Assembly (NCBI GenBank): GCA_052144935.1
Contig: JBKQPR010000370.1
Span: forward strand, 62,001-126,000
Origin: JOPF133 sp052144935
GTDB lineage: Bacteria > Acidobacteriota > Terriglobia > Bryobacterales > Bryobacteraceae
Direction: 5' to 3'
Length of the DNA: 64,000 bases
Positions 41,766 to 51,624 of the stretch are shown here, piece after piece (positions within the stretch are counted from its first letter, which is position 1; each line of letters starts with the position of its first letter). Below the pieces are notes generated by a model that had not been told where the DNA came from, did not search any database, and saw nothing but the letters and a program-made list of their open reading frames with translations. Made by a program: the position numbers and the translations under genes.

Positions 41766-43165
41766 TGCCACGCACCATCATCGAAAAACTCTGGGACTCC
41801 CACGTAGTCCACCAGCAGCCCGGCGCTCCCACGCTGCTCTACATCGATCTTCACCTGGTTCACGAAGTCACCTCCCCGCAGGCCTTCGACGAGCTGCGCG
41901 AGCGCGGCCTCCCGGTCCGCCGGCCGGATCTGACCATCGCCACCGCCGATCACAGCATCCCCACCAGCGACCGCTCGCTCCCCATCGTCGATCCCATCGC
42001 CGCCAAACAGCTCGCGCAGCTTGAAACCAACTGCGCCGATTTCGGCCTGCGCTGCCTGGGGATTCATAGCGACCGCCAAGGCATCGTACACGTGATCGGC
42101 CCCGAGCTGGGCCTCACGCAGCCCGGCATGACCGTGGTCTGCGGCGACAGCCACACCGCCACCCACGGCGCTTTCGGCGCGCTGGCCTTCGGCATCGGCA
42201 CCAGCGAGGTGGGCCACGTGCTGGCCACTCAGTGCCTGCTGCAGCGCCCGTCCAAGACCTTTCAGGTCGCGGTCGATGGCGCGCTGAAACCGGGCGTCTC
42301 GGCCAAGGACATCATCCTCGCCCTGATCTCCCGCATCGGCATCGGCGGAGGCACCGGCAGCGTCTTCGAGTACACCGGCGGCGCCATCCGCGCGCTCGGT
42401 ATGGAGGAGCGCATGACGGTCTGCAATATGTCCATCGAAGGCGGCGCCCGCGCCGGCCTGATCGCCCCCGACGACACCACGTACCAATACCTCGCCGGCC
42501 GCCCGCACGCGCCCCAAGGCGCCGCCTGGGACGCCGCCATCGCCCACTGGAACCAACTCCCCACCGACGAGGGCGCGGCCTACGACCGCAGCGTCTCGAT
42601 CGACGCCGATGCGCTGGAGCCCATGATCACCTACGGCACCAACCCCGGCATGGGCATGCCCATCACCTCCGCGTTGCCCGAGCCGTCTGAAGTGGCCGAT
42701 CCCATGCAGCGCGATTCCATCGCCAAAGCGCTGAAGTACATGGGTCTTGAAGGCGGCAAGCCGCTGCTGGGACATCCCATCGACGTGGTCTTCATCGGAA
42801 GCTGCACCAACTCCCGCATCACCGACCTGCGCATCGCCGCCGGCCTTCTGAAGGGCCGCAAGGTCAGCCCCAAGGTGCGCGTCATGGTGGTGCCCGGCTC
42901 GCAGGAAGTCAAGCGCCAGGCCATCGCCGAAGGTCTTCCCGAAATCTTCCGCGCGGCCGGCTGCGACTGGCGCGAGCCGGGCTGCTCCATGTGCATCGCC
43001 ATGAACGGCGATCAGCTCTCGCCCGGCCAATACAGCGTTTCCACCAGCAATCGCAACTTCGAAGGCCGCCAGGGCAAGGGCGGACGCACCTTCCTGGCCA
43101 GCCCCCTGACCGCCGCCGCCAGCGCGCTCACCGGCGTGGTCACGGATGTGAGGACCCTCCTATGA
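41765..43165 (+). CDS. leuC: 3-Isopropylmalate dehydratase, large subunit
   Basis: 466 residues. With LeuD it isomerises 2- to 3-isopropylmalate through a [4Fe-4S] cluster. Cluster cysteines are in VCGDSHTATHGAFGALAFG (context), FIGSCTNSRITDLR and EPGCSMCIAMNGD. The aconitase ending NFEGRQGKGGRTFLASPLTA is intact. The first codons (PRTIIEKLWDSHVV) fit LeuC. The start lies directly on an 18-bp repeat, with no clear Shine-Dalgarno. It overlaps leuD by ATGA. Confidence 0.95.
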   Translation: MPRTIIEKLWDSHVVHQQPGAPTLLYIDLHLVHEVTSPQAFDELRERGLPVRRPDLTIATADHSIPTSDRSLPIVDPIAAKQLAQLETNCADFGLRCLGIHSDRQGIVHVIGPELGLTQPGMTVVCGDSHTATHGAFGALAFGIGTSEVGHVLATQCLLQRPSKTFQVAVDGALKPGVSAKDIILALISRIGIGGGTGSVFEYTGGAIRALGMEERMTVCNMSIEGGARAGLIAPDDTTYQYLAGRPHAPQGAAWDAAIAHWNQLPTDEGAAYDRSVSIDADALEPMITYGTNPGMGMPITSALPEPSEVADPMQRDSIAKALKYMGLEGGKPLLGHPIDVVFIGSCTNSRITDLRIAAGLLKGRKVSPKVRVMVVPGSQEVKRQAIAEGLPEIFRAAGCDWREPGCSMCIAMNGDQLSPGQYSVSTSNRNFEGRQGKGGRTFLASPLTAAASALTGVVTDVRTLL

Positions 43166-43764
43166 AGCCATTCACCAATTTCGAAAGCCGTATCGTGCCG
43201 CTGCCCATCAACAACGTCGATACCGACCAGATCATTCCCGCGCGCTTCCTCAAGACCACTTCGAAGCTGGGCCTGGACCGCCAGCTTTTCAACGACTGGC
43301 GTTACGATGCCGAAGGCCGCCCGAACCCCGATTTCATCCTCAACCAGCCGCGGGCGCAAGGCGCGCAAGTCTTGCTGGCGGGCGATAATTTCGGCTGCGG
43401 CAGCTCGCGCGAGCACGCTCCCTGGGCGCTCACCCAGTTCGGATTCCGCGCCGTCATCAGCACCTCCTTCGCCGATATCTTCAAGCAGAACTCGTTGAAG
43501 AATTCGCTGCTGCCCATCGTGGTTCCGGCGGACGCGCACGCCGAGTTGTTCGCCGCGCTGGCCGCCGACCCAGCCGTGGTGGTGAAGATCGACCTGGCCA
43601 ACCAGACTGTGACCCTGCCTTCGGGCCGTGCCGTGGAATTCCCGGTCGACAGCTTCTCGAAGCACTGTCTGGTGGAAGGCGTCGACGAACTCGGCTACAT
43701 CCTCCAGCGGGCCGGAGAAATCGCCGCCTACGAGGCGAGCCACCCCGCGCCGATTCACACGTAA
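43162..43764 (+). CDS. leuD: 3-Isopropylmalate dehydratase, small subunit
   Basis: 200 residues. The swivelling domain has VDTDQIIPARFLK, then GDNFGCGSSREHAPWAL (substrate binding) and FADIFKQNSLKNSLLPI. The start overlaps the leuC stop by 4 nt (43162-43165), preceded by AGGACCCTCCT. Last gene of the leu cluster; no terminator is seen in the 261-bp gap that follows. Confidence 0.95.
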   Translation: MKPFTNFESRIVPLPINNVDTDQIIPARFLKTTSKLGLDRQLFNDWRYDAEGRPNPDFILNQPRAQGAQVLLAGDNFGCGSSREHAPWALTQFGFRAVISTSFADIFKQNSLKNSLLPIVVPADAHAELFAALAADPAVVVKIDLANQTVTLPSGRAVEFPVDSFSKHCLVEGVDELGYILQRAGEIAAYEASHPAPIHT

Positions 43765-44025
43765 TGTGGGCATGCGCTGCCTTTGCCGCCCCGGCATCAT
43801 CGAAAGAAAGGCACATCCGCGCCCCGTAATCCGCTTCGACCAAGCTTCTCAGAGCGAAGCGAGTGTCGAGAGCGCAAGGTGGGCGAGGCGCAGCACAAGC
43901 GTCCCTTTTGAGGACGCGGCACATCGACAGTCATGATTCTGGCAGAGCCACAGCTTCCCACCCTGTGCCGATAATCCGGAGATATTGATCTACCGGTTGG
44001 CCCTCGCGTACATTCAGCCTGTCTG

Positions 44026-44472
44026 ATGCAACTGGAGTTTCACCAGCTCGAGCGGCGGTGGGAGCACCTGCGAGTGCACCATCTTGGGCGGCAGCGGCGG
44101 TTGTTGGCGTCGCTGGCCGAAGGGGGGCAGCAAACGCCCATCGTGGTGGTGGCGGCCGAAGGCCACCCGGACCGTTACGTGGTCATCGACGGCTATAAGC
44201 GGATTCTGGCACTGGAGCAACTGGGCCGGGACACGGTGGAAGCCGTGGTGTGGCCGATGAGCGAGGCGGAGGCGGTGCTGCTGGACCGCTCGCTGCGCTT
44301 GAGCGAACACGAGACGGCGCTGGAGGTGGGCTGGCTATTGGCGGAGTTGGAGCGGCGCTTCGGCTACGGGCTCGATGAGCTGGCGCGCCGGTTTGATCGC
44401 AGCGTGAGCTGGGTTTCGCGGCGACTGGCGCTGGTGGAGGTATTGCCAGAAGCGATCCAGCAGCAGGTGCGC
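44026..44472 (+). pseudogene. ParB-like nuclease-domain protein, 3'-truncated (IS-associated type)
   Basis: HPDRYVVIDGYKRILALEQL and MSEAEAVLLDRSLRLSEHET form a ParB N-terminal domain. DELARRFDRSVSWVSRRLAL is the HTH, and PEAIQQQVR the start of the linker. In full-length relatives, which I recall as cargo of IS elements in Acidobacteriota, the protein continues well beyond this point. Here similarity stops at ~44472 and the frame ends at 44514 inside the next gene's start. Truncation by insertion or deletion is likely. The 261 bp before it carry no gene and may hold the IS end. Confidence 0.65.
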
Positions 44473-44498
44473 GTTTTCCTCGCCCCATCGACTTTGAT

Positions 44499-46505
44499 AT
44501 GCTCTCCGCTGTGAAGCACTGGATTGGATTTACGATTCTCCTGGCCCTGGCCCTGACCGTGTGCGCCCAGCGCCGCGGCACGCCGCTGGTTCAACCGAAA
44601 CCCGAAGAGCTGGCCCAAATCCGCGAGAAGAGCGAACGCATCGAGGCCATCGTCCAAGAGTTGAAGGGCAAGCACGCCGACCCCGATCTGGCCGGCGACG
44701 TCGAGGTGTACGCCAAAGCGGGACGCTTCCTGCTCGAGTTTCCCGAGCTCATCAACACCCAGGCCGCCATCGATCACGCCATGGTCGTGCTGGATCTGGG
44801 CATCGACCGCGGCCGCCAGTTGACCGCCGGCCAAGCCCCCTGGACACAAGGCAAGAAGCAGATTCATGCCTATTATTCGGAAATGGACGGCTCCGTGCAG
44901 CCCTACGCCATCACGCTGCCGGAGGGATACGATGCCGCCCGGCCCGCGCGCCTGTACGTCTGGATGCACGGCCGTCAGAACAACACCACGGAATCGGAAT
45001 TCATCTTCAGCCAGCAGACCTTCCGCCCGGGCAATCCGCCCGTCGCGGACCAGGGACAGATCCAGCTCGATCTCTTCGGCCGCATCAATAGCGCGGGCTG
45101 GCACTGGGCCGGCGAGGCGGACGTGTTCGAAGCTATCCAGGCGGTCGAGAAACGCTTCAGGATCGACCAGCGGCGCATCCTGCTGCGCGGCTTCTCCATG
45201 GGCGGCGAAGGCGCCTGGCACATCGCGCTGCACTATCCGGACCGCTTTGCCGCGGCCGAGATCGGGGCCGGCACATGGTCGCGGCGTTCCCAATCGCCGG
45301 GCCTCCAGCCGTATCAATACGCTGTGCTGAAGATCTGGGAAAACATGGAGGAGTGGGCGCTCAACGCATTCAATCTCCCCCTCGCGGCCCACGATGGCGA
45401 CAGCGATACCCAGATCGCGTCGCTCCCGGGACCGCCGACAGGCGCGGAGACGCACGGGCAGTTGGAATCCTCCCTGCGGACTCGCGCGCAGCTCGTAAAG
45501 GAGGGATTCGCGGCGGAAGGCGATCCCGACTTTCTGCACATGCAGGGCACGCCCGATATCTTCCTGATCTCGCAGAAGACCGGACACGGCACCAGCCCCC
45601 TGGTGCGGCAGCGCCTGGACGCATTTCTGAAGGAATGGGGCGATAAAGGGCAAGTCTCGCCCGAACGTATCCGCTTTGTGACTTACACCACGCGCTATAA
45701 CCGCGACTACTGGGTGAGCGTGGATGGTCTCGATAAGCACTACCAGCGAGCCGACATCGATGCCCAGCGCAGCGCCGGCGGCGCGAGGTACGAAATTCAG
45801 ACGGACAACGTCTCGCGCCTGGTTCTCAGCGAGACCGGGCACGCCGGCGCCATCCGCATCGACGGGCAGGATTTGAAAGTCAAGTCCGGCCCGCGGATCG
45901 CGCTGCAAAAGACCGGCGCAACCTGGAAAGTGGGCGGCGCGCGGCCGGGGCTGCGCAAAACGCACGCGCTGCAGGGTCCCATCGACGATGCCTTCATCGA
46001 TCCATTTCTATTGGTGCGGCCCACCGGAACTGCGTGGAACCAGGCAGTGAATGAACAGGCCCTGCGCTCCCTGGCGCGATTCGACCGCCTGTGGGCCAAG
46101 TTTTTCCGGGGCCATCCCTTCGTGAAGGACGACAAAGACGTCACCGAAGCCGACATGGCCAAGTATCACGTGGTCCTGTTCGGCGATCCGGGGAGCAATC
46201 GTGTGATGGCCAAAATGCTGGCCAAGCTGCCGGTGAAGTGGACGCGGGAAACGGTTTCGCTGGGCGCCCGGAGTTTCCCCGCCAACGAGAATTTCCCGGC
46301 GCTGATTTATCCCAACCCGCTGCATCCCACGAAGTACGTGGTCTTGAACACCGGGCTGACGATTGTGGATCGCGAATATAACGGCGATTACGGCCTGCCG
46401 CAGTGGGGCGATTACGCCATCGTGAAGGTGAAGGCCGGCGCGGACGTGCCGGACTTAGTCACCGCGGGCCTGTTTGACGAAGAGTGGCGCATCGCGCGGC
46501 AGTGA
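44499..46505 (+). CDS. Secreted alpha/beta-hydrolase (esterase/prolyl-oligopeptidase-like)
   Basis: 668 residues. Signal peptide 1-~24 (WIGFTILLALALTVCAQ). Residues ~110-260 hold the hydrolase core: LYVWMHGRQNNTTESEF (oxyanion region) and nucleophile S233 in RGFSMGGEGAWHIALHYPDR. A long C-terminal region (~390-668) with beta-rich segments and RFVTYTTRYNRDYWVSVDGL is of the type seen with secreted peptidase-like esterases in Acidobacteriota. The substrate is unknown. The start lies inside the truncated ParB-like frame. Confidence 0.78.
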   Translation: MLSAVKHWIGFTILLALALTVCAQRRGTPLVQPKPEELAQIREKSERIEAIVQELKGKHADPDLAGDVEVYAKAGRFLLEFPELINTQAAIDHAMVVLDLGIDRGRQLTAGQAPWTQGKKQIHAYYSEMDGSVQPYAITLPEGYDAARPARLYVWMHGRQNNTTESEFIFSQQTFRPGNPPVADQGQIQLDLFGRINSAGWHWAGEADVFEAIQAVEKRFRIDQRRILLRGFSMGGEGAWHIALHYPDRFAAAEIGAGTWSRRSQSPGLQPYQYAVLKIWENMEEWALNAFNLPLAAHDGDSDTQIASLPGPPTGAETHGQLESSLRTRAQLVKEGFAAEGDPDFLHMQGTPDIFLISQKTGHGTSPLVRQRLDAFLKEWGDKGQVSPERIRFVTYTTRYNRDYWVSVDGLDKHYQRADIDAQRSAGGARYEIQTDNVSRLVLSETGHAGAIRIDGQDLKVKSGPRIALQKTGATWKVGGARPGLRKTHALQGPIDDAFIDPFLLVRPTGTAWNQAVNEQALRSLARFDRLWAKFFRGHPFVKDDKDVTEADMAKYHVVLFGDPGSNRVMAKMLAKLPVKWTRETVSLGARSFPANENFPALIYPNPLHPTKYVVLNTGLTIVDREYNGDYGLPQWGDYAIVKVKAGADVPDLVTAGLFDEEWRIARQ

Positions 46506-46528
46506 CCGCACGTCGAGAATGCCGTCCT

Positions 46529-47527
46529 TCACCCCATCCACTGCGGGTTACGCGCCGTGCCGTCCTGCCGTGTGGTCGTCTTAAAGGTCTCGTATTTGCC
46601 CGACAGCGCCGCCTCTCTCGTGCGCGCCAGCAGCGCCGAAAGTTCGCTCTGGCTGAATGGCTGGAACGTGCGGGCCGCTTCGAACGCCTGGTCGAGCGCC
46701 TTCTGATCCGGCATCCCCGTGATCACTACCGACGTCGGCAGGCTCAGTGCGTACCGCAGGCATTCCAGACCCGTGGCCAGCCCTCTTTCGGGCAGCGACC
46801 CGGCGGCCATCGGCTTCATTCCCAGCACTGCGATTCCCTGCTCCACCAGCTTCGGCACCACTTCATGCGCGAAGCTGCGGAACTGCGCGTCCAGAATGTT
46901 CAGCGGCATCTGCGCGGTATCGAAATGGAAATCGTGCGCCTTGGCCACCTCCAGCATCCGCAGGTGCACCACAGGATCTTTGTGCCCCGTGAAGCCGATG
47001 TACCGGATCTTCCCCGCCTTCTTGGCTTCCGCCAGCGCGTCCACCACGCCGTCGTTGAAGAAGCGGTCCGGGTCTTCCATGCGGATGTTCTCGTGATACT
47101 GCATCAGGTCGACGTGGTCCGTTTGCAGGCGTCCGAGCGATTCGTCGATCTGCTTCGCGGCGGCCGCTTTGGTGCGCCCGTCGAACTTGGTCATCAGGAA
47201 CACCTTCTGCCGGTACCCGTCGCGCAAGGCCTGGCCCATCCAGATTTCGCTCTTGCCGTCCAGATAGTCCCAGCAGTTGTCCATGAAGTTGATGCCGCGG
47301 TCGATGGCGGACCGGATCAGCCGGACAGATTCCTGCTCGTCCTTCGCCACGCCGATATGATACCCGCCCATGCCGATGGCCGAGACGCGCTCGCCCGTGC
47401 GGCCCAGTTTCCGGTAGATCATCTCGCTCTTGCGCTCATCGTCGGCGGACATGCGCCGCGAAAGCAGCGCCCCCAGCGAAAGCGCGCCGACGAACTCACG
47501 CCGTGGAAAACCTTCCTGTTGAGCCAT
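46529..47527 (-). CDS. Aldo/keto reductase with Tat-type leader
   Basis: 332 residues from the ATG at 47527; the longer frame to 47761 overlaps the amidohydrolase gene. The leader has twin arginines (FPRREFVGALSLGALL), suggesting Tat export. The AKR barrel contains RKLGRTGERVSAIGMGGYHI, INFMDNCWDYLDGKSE (catalytic D and Y), LMTKFDGR (K) and LMQYHENIR (H). It resembles the YdhF/Tas-like oxidoreductases that use NADPH; export with cofactor would explain Tat. The substrate is unknown. Confidence 0.85.
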   Translation of the reverse strand: MAQQEGFPRREFVGALSLGALLSRRMSADDERKSEMIYRKLGRTGERVSAIGMGGYHIGVAKDEQESVRLIRSAIDRGINFMDNCWDYLDGKSEIWMGQALRDGYRQKVFLMTKFDGRTKAAAAKQIDESLGRLQTDHVDLMQYHENIRMEDPDRFFNDGVVDALAEAKKAGKIRYIGFTGHKDPVVHLRMLEVAKAHDFHFDTAQMPLNILDAQFRSFAHEVVPKLVEQGIAVLGMKPMAAGSLPERGLATGLECLRYALSLPTSVVITGMPDQKALDQAFEAARTFQPFSQSELSALLARTREAALSGKYETFKTTTRQDGTARNPQWMG

Positions 47528-47708
47528 GTCAAACCCTCCACTGGGACCGATTCTACCGCGCCCGTGGGACAGACGCTTACCTCTGCCAATCCCGATCCCC
47601 AGCCTCCGGACCGCTACTCTCATCGACGGAATTGCGCCGGCACCAAGGGGGCAGGCGGGATCGCTGCTCCATGCTTGTCGAAGCGCACCCGCAATGTCCG
47701 CGCGGCTC

Positions 47709-49055
47709 TCACTGAGAAATCCGAACCTGAGAGATCCGAAAGCCAGGATCCCGCGTGGCATCGTATTTTAGCCGATTGCGATTCAGTACGGCGCCCTGTT
47801 TGATCACGATTTCCACGTTGTGCGTATCCTCGATCTTCTCATCGGGCCGACCGTTGACAATCACCAGATCACCCAGCTTTCCCGGCTCCAAAGTGCCCCA
47901 CTCCGCGGCCGCGTTCATCAATTCCGCCGCATTCCGTGTTGCTGCCGTGATGGCTTGGAGCGGTGTCAAACCGGCCTCCACCAACAATTCCAGTTCGTGA
48001 TGTAATCCTTCGCCTTGGAAATCGCCAGGATAGGGAGCATCCGTTCCCGCCACCACCAGTACTCCTGTTTTCCACAACTTCGCTGCGTTCTCTTTGGCTG
48101 CCTGAAGCCCTGCGAGCACGGCCGCTCGTCTGTTGGCGGCGTCTTTGGCCACAGGACGGCTTGCCATAGCGCGAAGCTCTTCCAAGAACCACGGCGGTGT
48201 TGTGTCGGCAATCAGCGGCTGCCGGACAAAATCCATCTGCCGCAATCGACGCCCCGCGAAGGATTCGTATACCGACAGCGTCGTGATGAAGGAGATCTGT
48301 TTCGCCCTGGCTAGTTCAATGGCGTCGCCTGTCAAGACATAAGTGGGCAAATGGGCAAATGCCGCGATTCCCGCGTTCATCAGGTCCACCGACCCATTGC
48401 GTAGGTGCTGGTCGATGAACACCCGTAGTCCGACCTTCTTTCCCTCCAATGCCAGTTGGTTCACAATCGGCACGGAGAGTCCCGCATAAGCTTTCATCAC
48501 GTCGACCCCAGCGGACTTTTGCCGGCGCACTATTGCCGGGACCTGGCTGGCCGACGATATGGAAAACGAGATGTCCGGCCAAAACGGATCGGGACCATCG
48601 ATCAAGGCTCCGGCGCAATAGATCCGCGGACCCAGCAGCCGGCCGCTCGCGATTTCCTGCCGGATTTGCAAAATGTATGGCTGTACGTTGCCCGTGTCCA
48701 GAACAGTGGTTACACCGGCATACAAAAGAGCGTTCAGGTATCGCTGATAACCAAGCAGGTCGGTTGCCTCGCCGTCCCAGCCGCCCGTTAAGTGGAGGTG
48801 CATATCCGCGAGTCCGGGCATCACGGTCCTGCCGGCGGCGTCGATCGTCTGTGCGTCGACGGGCACGGAGACAGCCGGCCCGGAGCCAACGGCCTCAATC
48901 TGACTGCCGCGAAGAATTACCGTACCGTCGGGGATTACCGGTCCTCCACGGCCATCGATAATCCGTGCATGCACGATCGCGATAGGGGCTGTTTGTGCTC
49001 CCAAGGTCGAAGCCAGTGTGAACACAAGAGCGGTTGGTCTGGAAATCTTCCACAA
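47709..49055 (-). CDS. Exported amidohydrolase (imidazolonepropionase-like)
   Basis: 448 residues. Signal-like start (PTALVFTLASTLGAQ). VMPGLADMHLHLTGGWDG carries the metal HxH. A carboxylated-Lys-type region (VDVMKAYAGLSV) and VVAGTDAPYPGDFQGEGLHH (final metal Asp) follow. It ends with EWGTLEPGKLGDLVIVNGRP, typical of the cyclic-amidohydrolase beta-sandwich. It probably hydrolyses amide or peptide-like bonds outside the cytoplasm; the substrate is unknown. The upstream gap 49056-49249 holds no gene. Confidence 0.88.
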   Translation of the reverse strand: MWKISRPTALVFTLASTLGAQTAPIAIVHARIIDGRGGPVIPDGTVILRGSQIEAVGSGPAVSVPVDAQTIDAAGRTVMPGLADMHLHLTGGWDGEATDLLGYQRYLNALLYAGVTTVLDTGNVQPYILQIRQEIASGRLLGPRIYCAGALIDGPDPFWPDISFSISSASQVPAIVRRQKSAGVDVMKAYAGLSVPIVNQLALEGKKVGLRVFIDQHLRNGSVDLMNAGIAAFAHLPTYVLTGDAIELARAKQISFITTLSVYESFAGRRLRQMDFVRQPLIADTTPPWFLEELRAMASRPVAKDAANRRAAVLAGLQAAKENAAKLWKTGVLVVAGTDAPYPGDFQGEGLHHELELLVEAGLTPLQAITAATRNAAELMNAAAEWGTLEPGKLGDLVIVNGRPDEKIEDTHNVEIVIKQGAVLNRNRLKYDATRDPGFRISQVRISQ

Positions 49056-49249
49056 GGGGCCACCTCCACGTCAGCGGGATATAGTCCAAGGGCTCGTTTT
49101 CATCATACTCTCTGCCCAATCCGGTCTAAGACCGAAGACCTGCAATGGTCTGGTCTGGTCCGGTCCCCACCAGTCCCCACCCGCAACCGTGCGACGTAGG
49201 ATACGATAACTCTGGAAAGCCCGTGTTCGTCTTTCCGGCAGGAAAACCT

Positions 49250-51067
49250 ATGTCGACCGAAACCAATCCCCGCCGCGACTTCTTGCGCCTTGCCGGGGCC
49301 GGCATTGCCGGCGCCGCGTTAGCCGTGATGGCAAACCGCAATGTGGTGCACGCCGCTCCCCCCACTGCCGGAAGTTTCGATGTCAAATCGTTCGGCGCCA
49401 CCGGCGACGGAAAAACGCTCGACACCGCCGCCATCAACCAGGCCATCGATGCAGCCGTGGCCGCCGGCGGCGGTACCGTGCTCTTCCCCGCCGGCAATTA
49501 TCTTTCCTACTCGATCCATCTGAAGAGCAACATCACGCTCCACCTGGAACAGGGCGCCACGATCATCGCGGCCGACCCGCCCGCCGCGGGTGGGGCGCCC
49601 TCTGGGCCCGGCGGATACGATCTCGCCGAGCCCAATCCGCAGTGGGACATGTATCAGGATTTCGGCCACAGCCACTTCCACAACAGCCTGATGTGGGGAG
49701 AAGCCATCGAGAACGTGTCCATCGAAGGCAGCGGCCGTATCTGGGGCAAAGGTCTGAGCCGCGGTCAGGGCGCCCAGATCCCCGGGGTGGGCAACAAGTC
49801 CATCAGCTTGAAGAACTGCCACAACGTGCTGCTGCGCGATTTTTCGATCTTCCACGGCGGCCACTTCGGCATTCTGGCAACCGGAATCGATAATCTCACC
49901 ATCGATAACCTGAAGATCGACACCAACCGCGACGGCATGGACGTGGATGCCTGCCGCAATGTCCGCATCTCCAATTGCTATGTCAACTCTCCCTGGGACG
50001 ACGGCATCTGTCTGAAGGCCGATTACGCCATCGGCCGCGCCAAGCAGACCGAGTTCGTCACCATCACCAACTGCTACGTCAGCGGATGCTGGGAGGAAGG
50101 AACCCTGCTGGACGGCACTTACAAGCGGTTCGCGCCCGACGCCCGCATCCCCCACACCGGCCGCATCAAGTTCGGCACCGAATCCAACGGCGGCTTCCGC
50201 AACATCGCCATCTCCAATTGCGTCTTCGAAGGCTGCCAGGGACTGGCGCTGGAATCGGTGGATGGAGCCATCCTCGAAGACATCACCGTCACCAACCTTT
50301 CCATGCGCGATATCGTCAGCGCTCCCATCTTCCTGCGCTTGGGCGACCGCCTGCGCGGCCCCGATAACACGCCCGTAGGAACCTTGAAACGCGTGATCGT
50401 CAGCAACCTGGTTTGTTCGAATTGCGTTTCCCGCCTGGGATCGATCATCAGCGGGATCCCCGGCCACCTGATCGAGGACGTGAAGATCAGTAATGTCCAG
50501 GTTCTGCACCAGGGCGGTGGAACGAAAGAGGATGCCGCCTATCAACCGCCGGAATACGAGGACACCTATCCCGAACCCACGATGTTTGTCAGTGGCCCCC
50601 GCCCCAACGGCCGCGGCGCAGACGGACAATGGCATCCCGAGGGAAAAGGCCGTGGTGCGGCGGCCGGAAGAGGCTCCGGAGCGCCCGGAGCGCCTGGAGC
50701 GCCCGCAACGCCCGGCGGACGCGGTGCCACCGCGGCGGCCGGCTCGGCCGGTCGAGGCGGCAGGGGCGGCGCGGGCGGGGCGCCCTCTGGGCCCGCCAAC
50801 CTTCACAGCATGCCCTCGCATGGATTTTACGTGCGCCACGTAAAAGGCATTCAGTTCGATAACATCGAGATCCGGACCGACAAAGACGACCTGCGCCCAG
50901 CCTTCGTACTGGACGATGTCCAGGACGCCGACTTCTTCCGCATCAAAGTGCCGCAGGTCGCCGGAGTGCCTGAGTTCGCGCTCCACAGCGTATCGGATTT
51001 TGCGGTCCACATGTGCGGCGGCGTGCCGGATACGCAACTGAAGAACGTCGAAAACAAGACCCTGTAG
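49250..51067 (+). CDS. Glycoside hydrolase family 28 (polygalacturonase-like), Tat-exported
   Basis: 605 residues from the ATG at 49250 (AGGA 8 nt before it). Tat leader NPRRDFLRLAGAGIAGAALA. FDVKSFGATGDGKTLDTAAI opens the parallel beta-helix. The active site region DTNRDGMDVDACRNVRISNC and SPWDDGICLKADYAIG holds the catalytic aspartates. The family cleaves pectic galacturonans. Two CCCTCTGGGCCC repeats lie in frame: AAGGAPSGPGG (~113-123) and GAGGAPSGPAN in a 60-residue G/A-rich loop (~470-520), both in surface-loop positions. Confidence 0.88.
   Translation: MSTETNPRRDFLRLAGAGIAGAALAVMANRNVVHAAPPTAGSFDVKSFGATGDGKTLDTAAINQAIDAAVAAGGGTVLFPAGNYLSYSIHLKSNITLHLEQGATIIAADPPAAGGAPSGPGGYDLAEPNPQWDMYQDFGHSHFHNSLMWGEAIENVSIEGSGRIWGKGLSRGQGAQIPGVGNKSISLKNCHNVLLRDFSIFHGGHFGILATGIDNLTIDNLKIDTNRDGMDVDACRNVRISNCYVNSPWDDGICLKADYAIGRAKQTEFVTITNCYVSGCWEEGTLLDGTYKRFAPDARIPHTGRIKFGTESNGGFRNIAISNCVFEGCQGLALESVDGAILEDITVTNLSMRDIVSAPIFLRLGDRLRGPDNTPVGTLKRVIVSNLVCSNCVSRLGSIISGIPGHLIEDVKISNVQVLHQGGGTKEDAAYQPPEYEDTYPEPTMFVSGPRPNGRGADGQWHPEGKGRGAAAGRGSGAPGAPGAPATPGGRGATAAAGSAGRGGRGGAGGAPSGPANLHSMPSHGFYVRHVKGIQFDNIEIRTDKDDLRPAFVLDDVQDADFFRIKVPQVAGVPEFALHSVSDFAVHMCGGVPDTQLKNVENKTL
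49588..49614. repeat. CCCTCTGGGCCC-family repeat inside the GH28 gene (first)
   Basis: GGGGCGCCCTCTGGGCCCGG, continuing CGG; encodes GGAPSGPGG. Confidence 0.85.
50773..50797. repeat. CCCTCTGGGCCC-family repeat inside the GH28 gene (second)
   Basis: GGGGCGCCCTCTGGGCCCGC, continuing C; encodes GGAPSGPAN at the end of a Gly/Ala-rich insertion. Confidence 0.85.
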
Positions 51068-51077
51068 AGGCCAAGTT

Positions 51078-51142
51078 GTGGGGCAGCCAATCCTGGCAGC
51101 CAATCTTGGCTGCCAATCTTGGCTGCAAGCCGGCTTCAGCCG
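51078..51142. repeat. GGGGCAGCCAATCTTGG family, three tandem inverted units
   Basis: GGGGCAGCCAATCCTGGCAG, then AATCTTGGCTGCC twice, ending AAGCCGGCTTCAGCCGG. It begins 10 bp after the GH28 stop codon and could act as a transcription-end hairpin. The rest of the gap to 51336 holds no gene. Confidence 0.75.
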
Positions 51143-51336
51143 GCCCCTGCCGGCACAAAGATTCGCGGATAGAAAAACCGCCTGGGGGGCCCTTCTGGAG
51201 GCTGCCCTCAGGGCCCACGGACGGGCCCACGGACAAGATCGCCCTGCAAGGATCGCCTGGCAACCCGGGGTACGCTCTCGGCCGCGTGGCCCCGAGGTCG
51301 GACACTCCTGCCGGCGTCCGCTGGTGTCAATCCCGG

Positions 51337-51624
51337 CTACGGCCGCGGTTCGCGACGTCCGCTCGTTGCGCCGCCGCGGTGCAGTTTCGCGCGCCCTTCG
51401 TGAACGTTGATCGGCCGTCCGTCCACTACGTTTTCGTTCAAAGCGGCAATTGCCCGATCCGCTTCGAGGTCAGCCATCTCCACGAATGCGAAGCCGCGGA
51501 AGCGCCCCGTCTCCCGATCGGTCATCAGTTTGAGATTGCGCACGGCGCCATGCGGTTCGAACAGCGAGCGGATCGCCGCTGCCGTCGTGGCCGAATCCAG
51601 GTTGCCTACAAAAATGTTTTTCAC
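51337..51624 (-). CDS. RRM-type RNA-binding protein
   Basis: 95 residues from a GTG start overlapping the upstream stop (GTGA). One RRM: RNP2 IFVGNL (residues 4-9) and RNP1 RGFAFVEM (~43-50), then a short basic tail (GGATSGRREPRP). Small bacterial RRM proteins bind single-stranded RNA and are often cold-induced. A paralogue lies at 53661-53948. Confidence 0.9.
   Translation of the reverse strand: MKNIFVGNLDSATTAAAIRSLFEPHGAVRNLKLMTDRETGRFRGFAFVEMADLEADRAIAALNENVVDGRPINVHEGRAKLHRGGATSGRREPRP

Noticed and set aside
49319..51103. 594-codon minus-strand ORF
   Set aside because: Complement of the GH28 gene; no start context and no domain.
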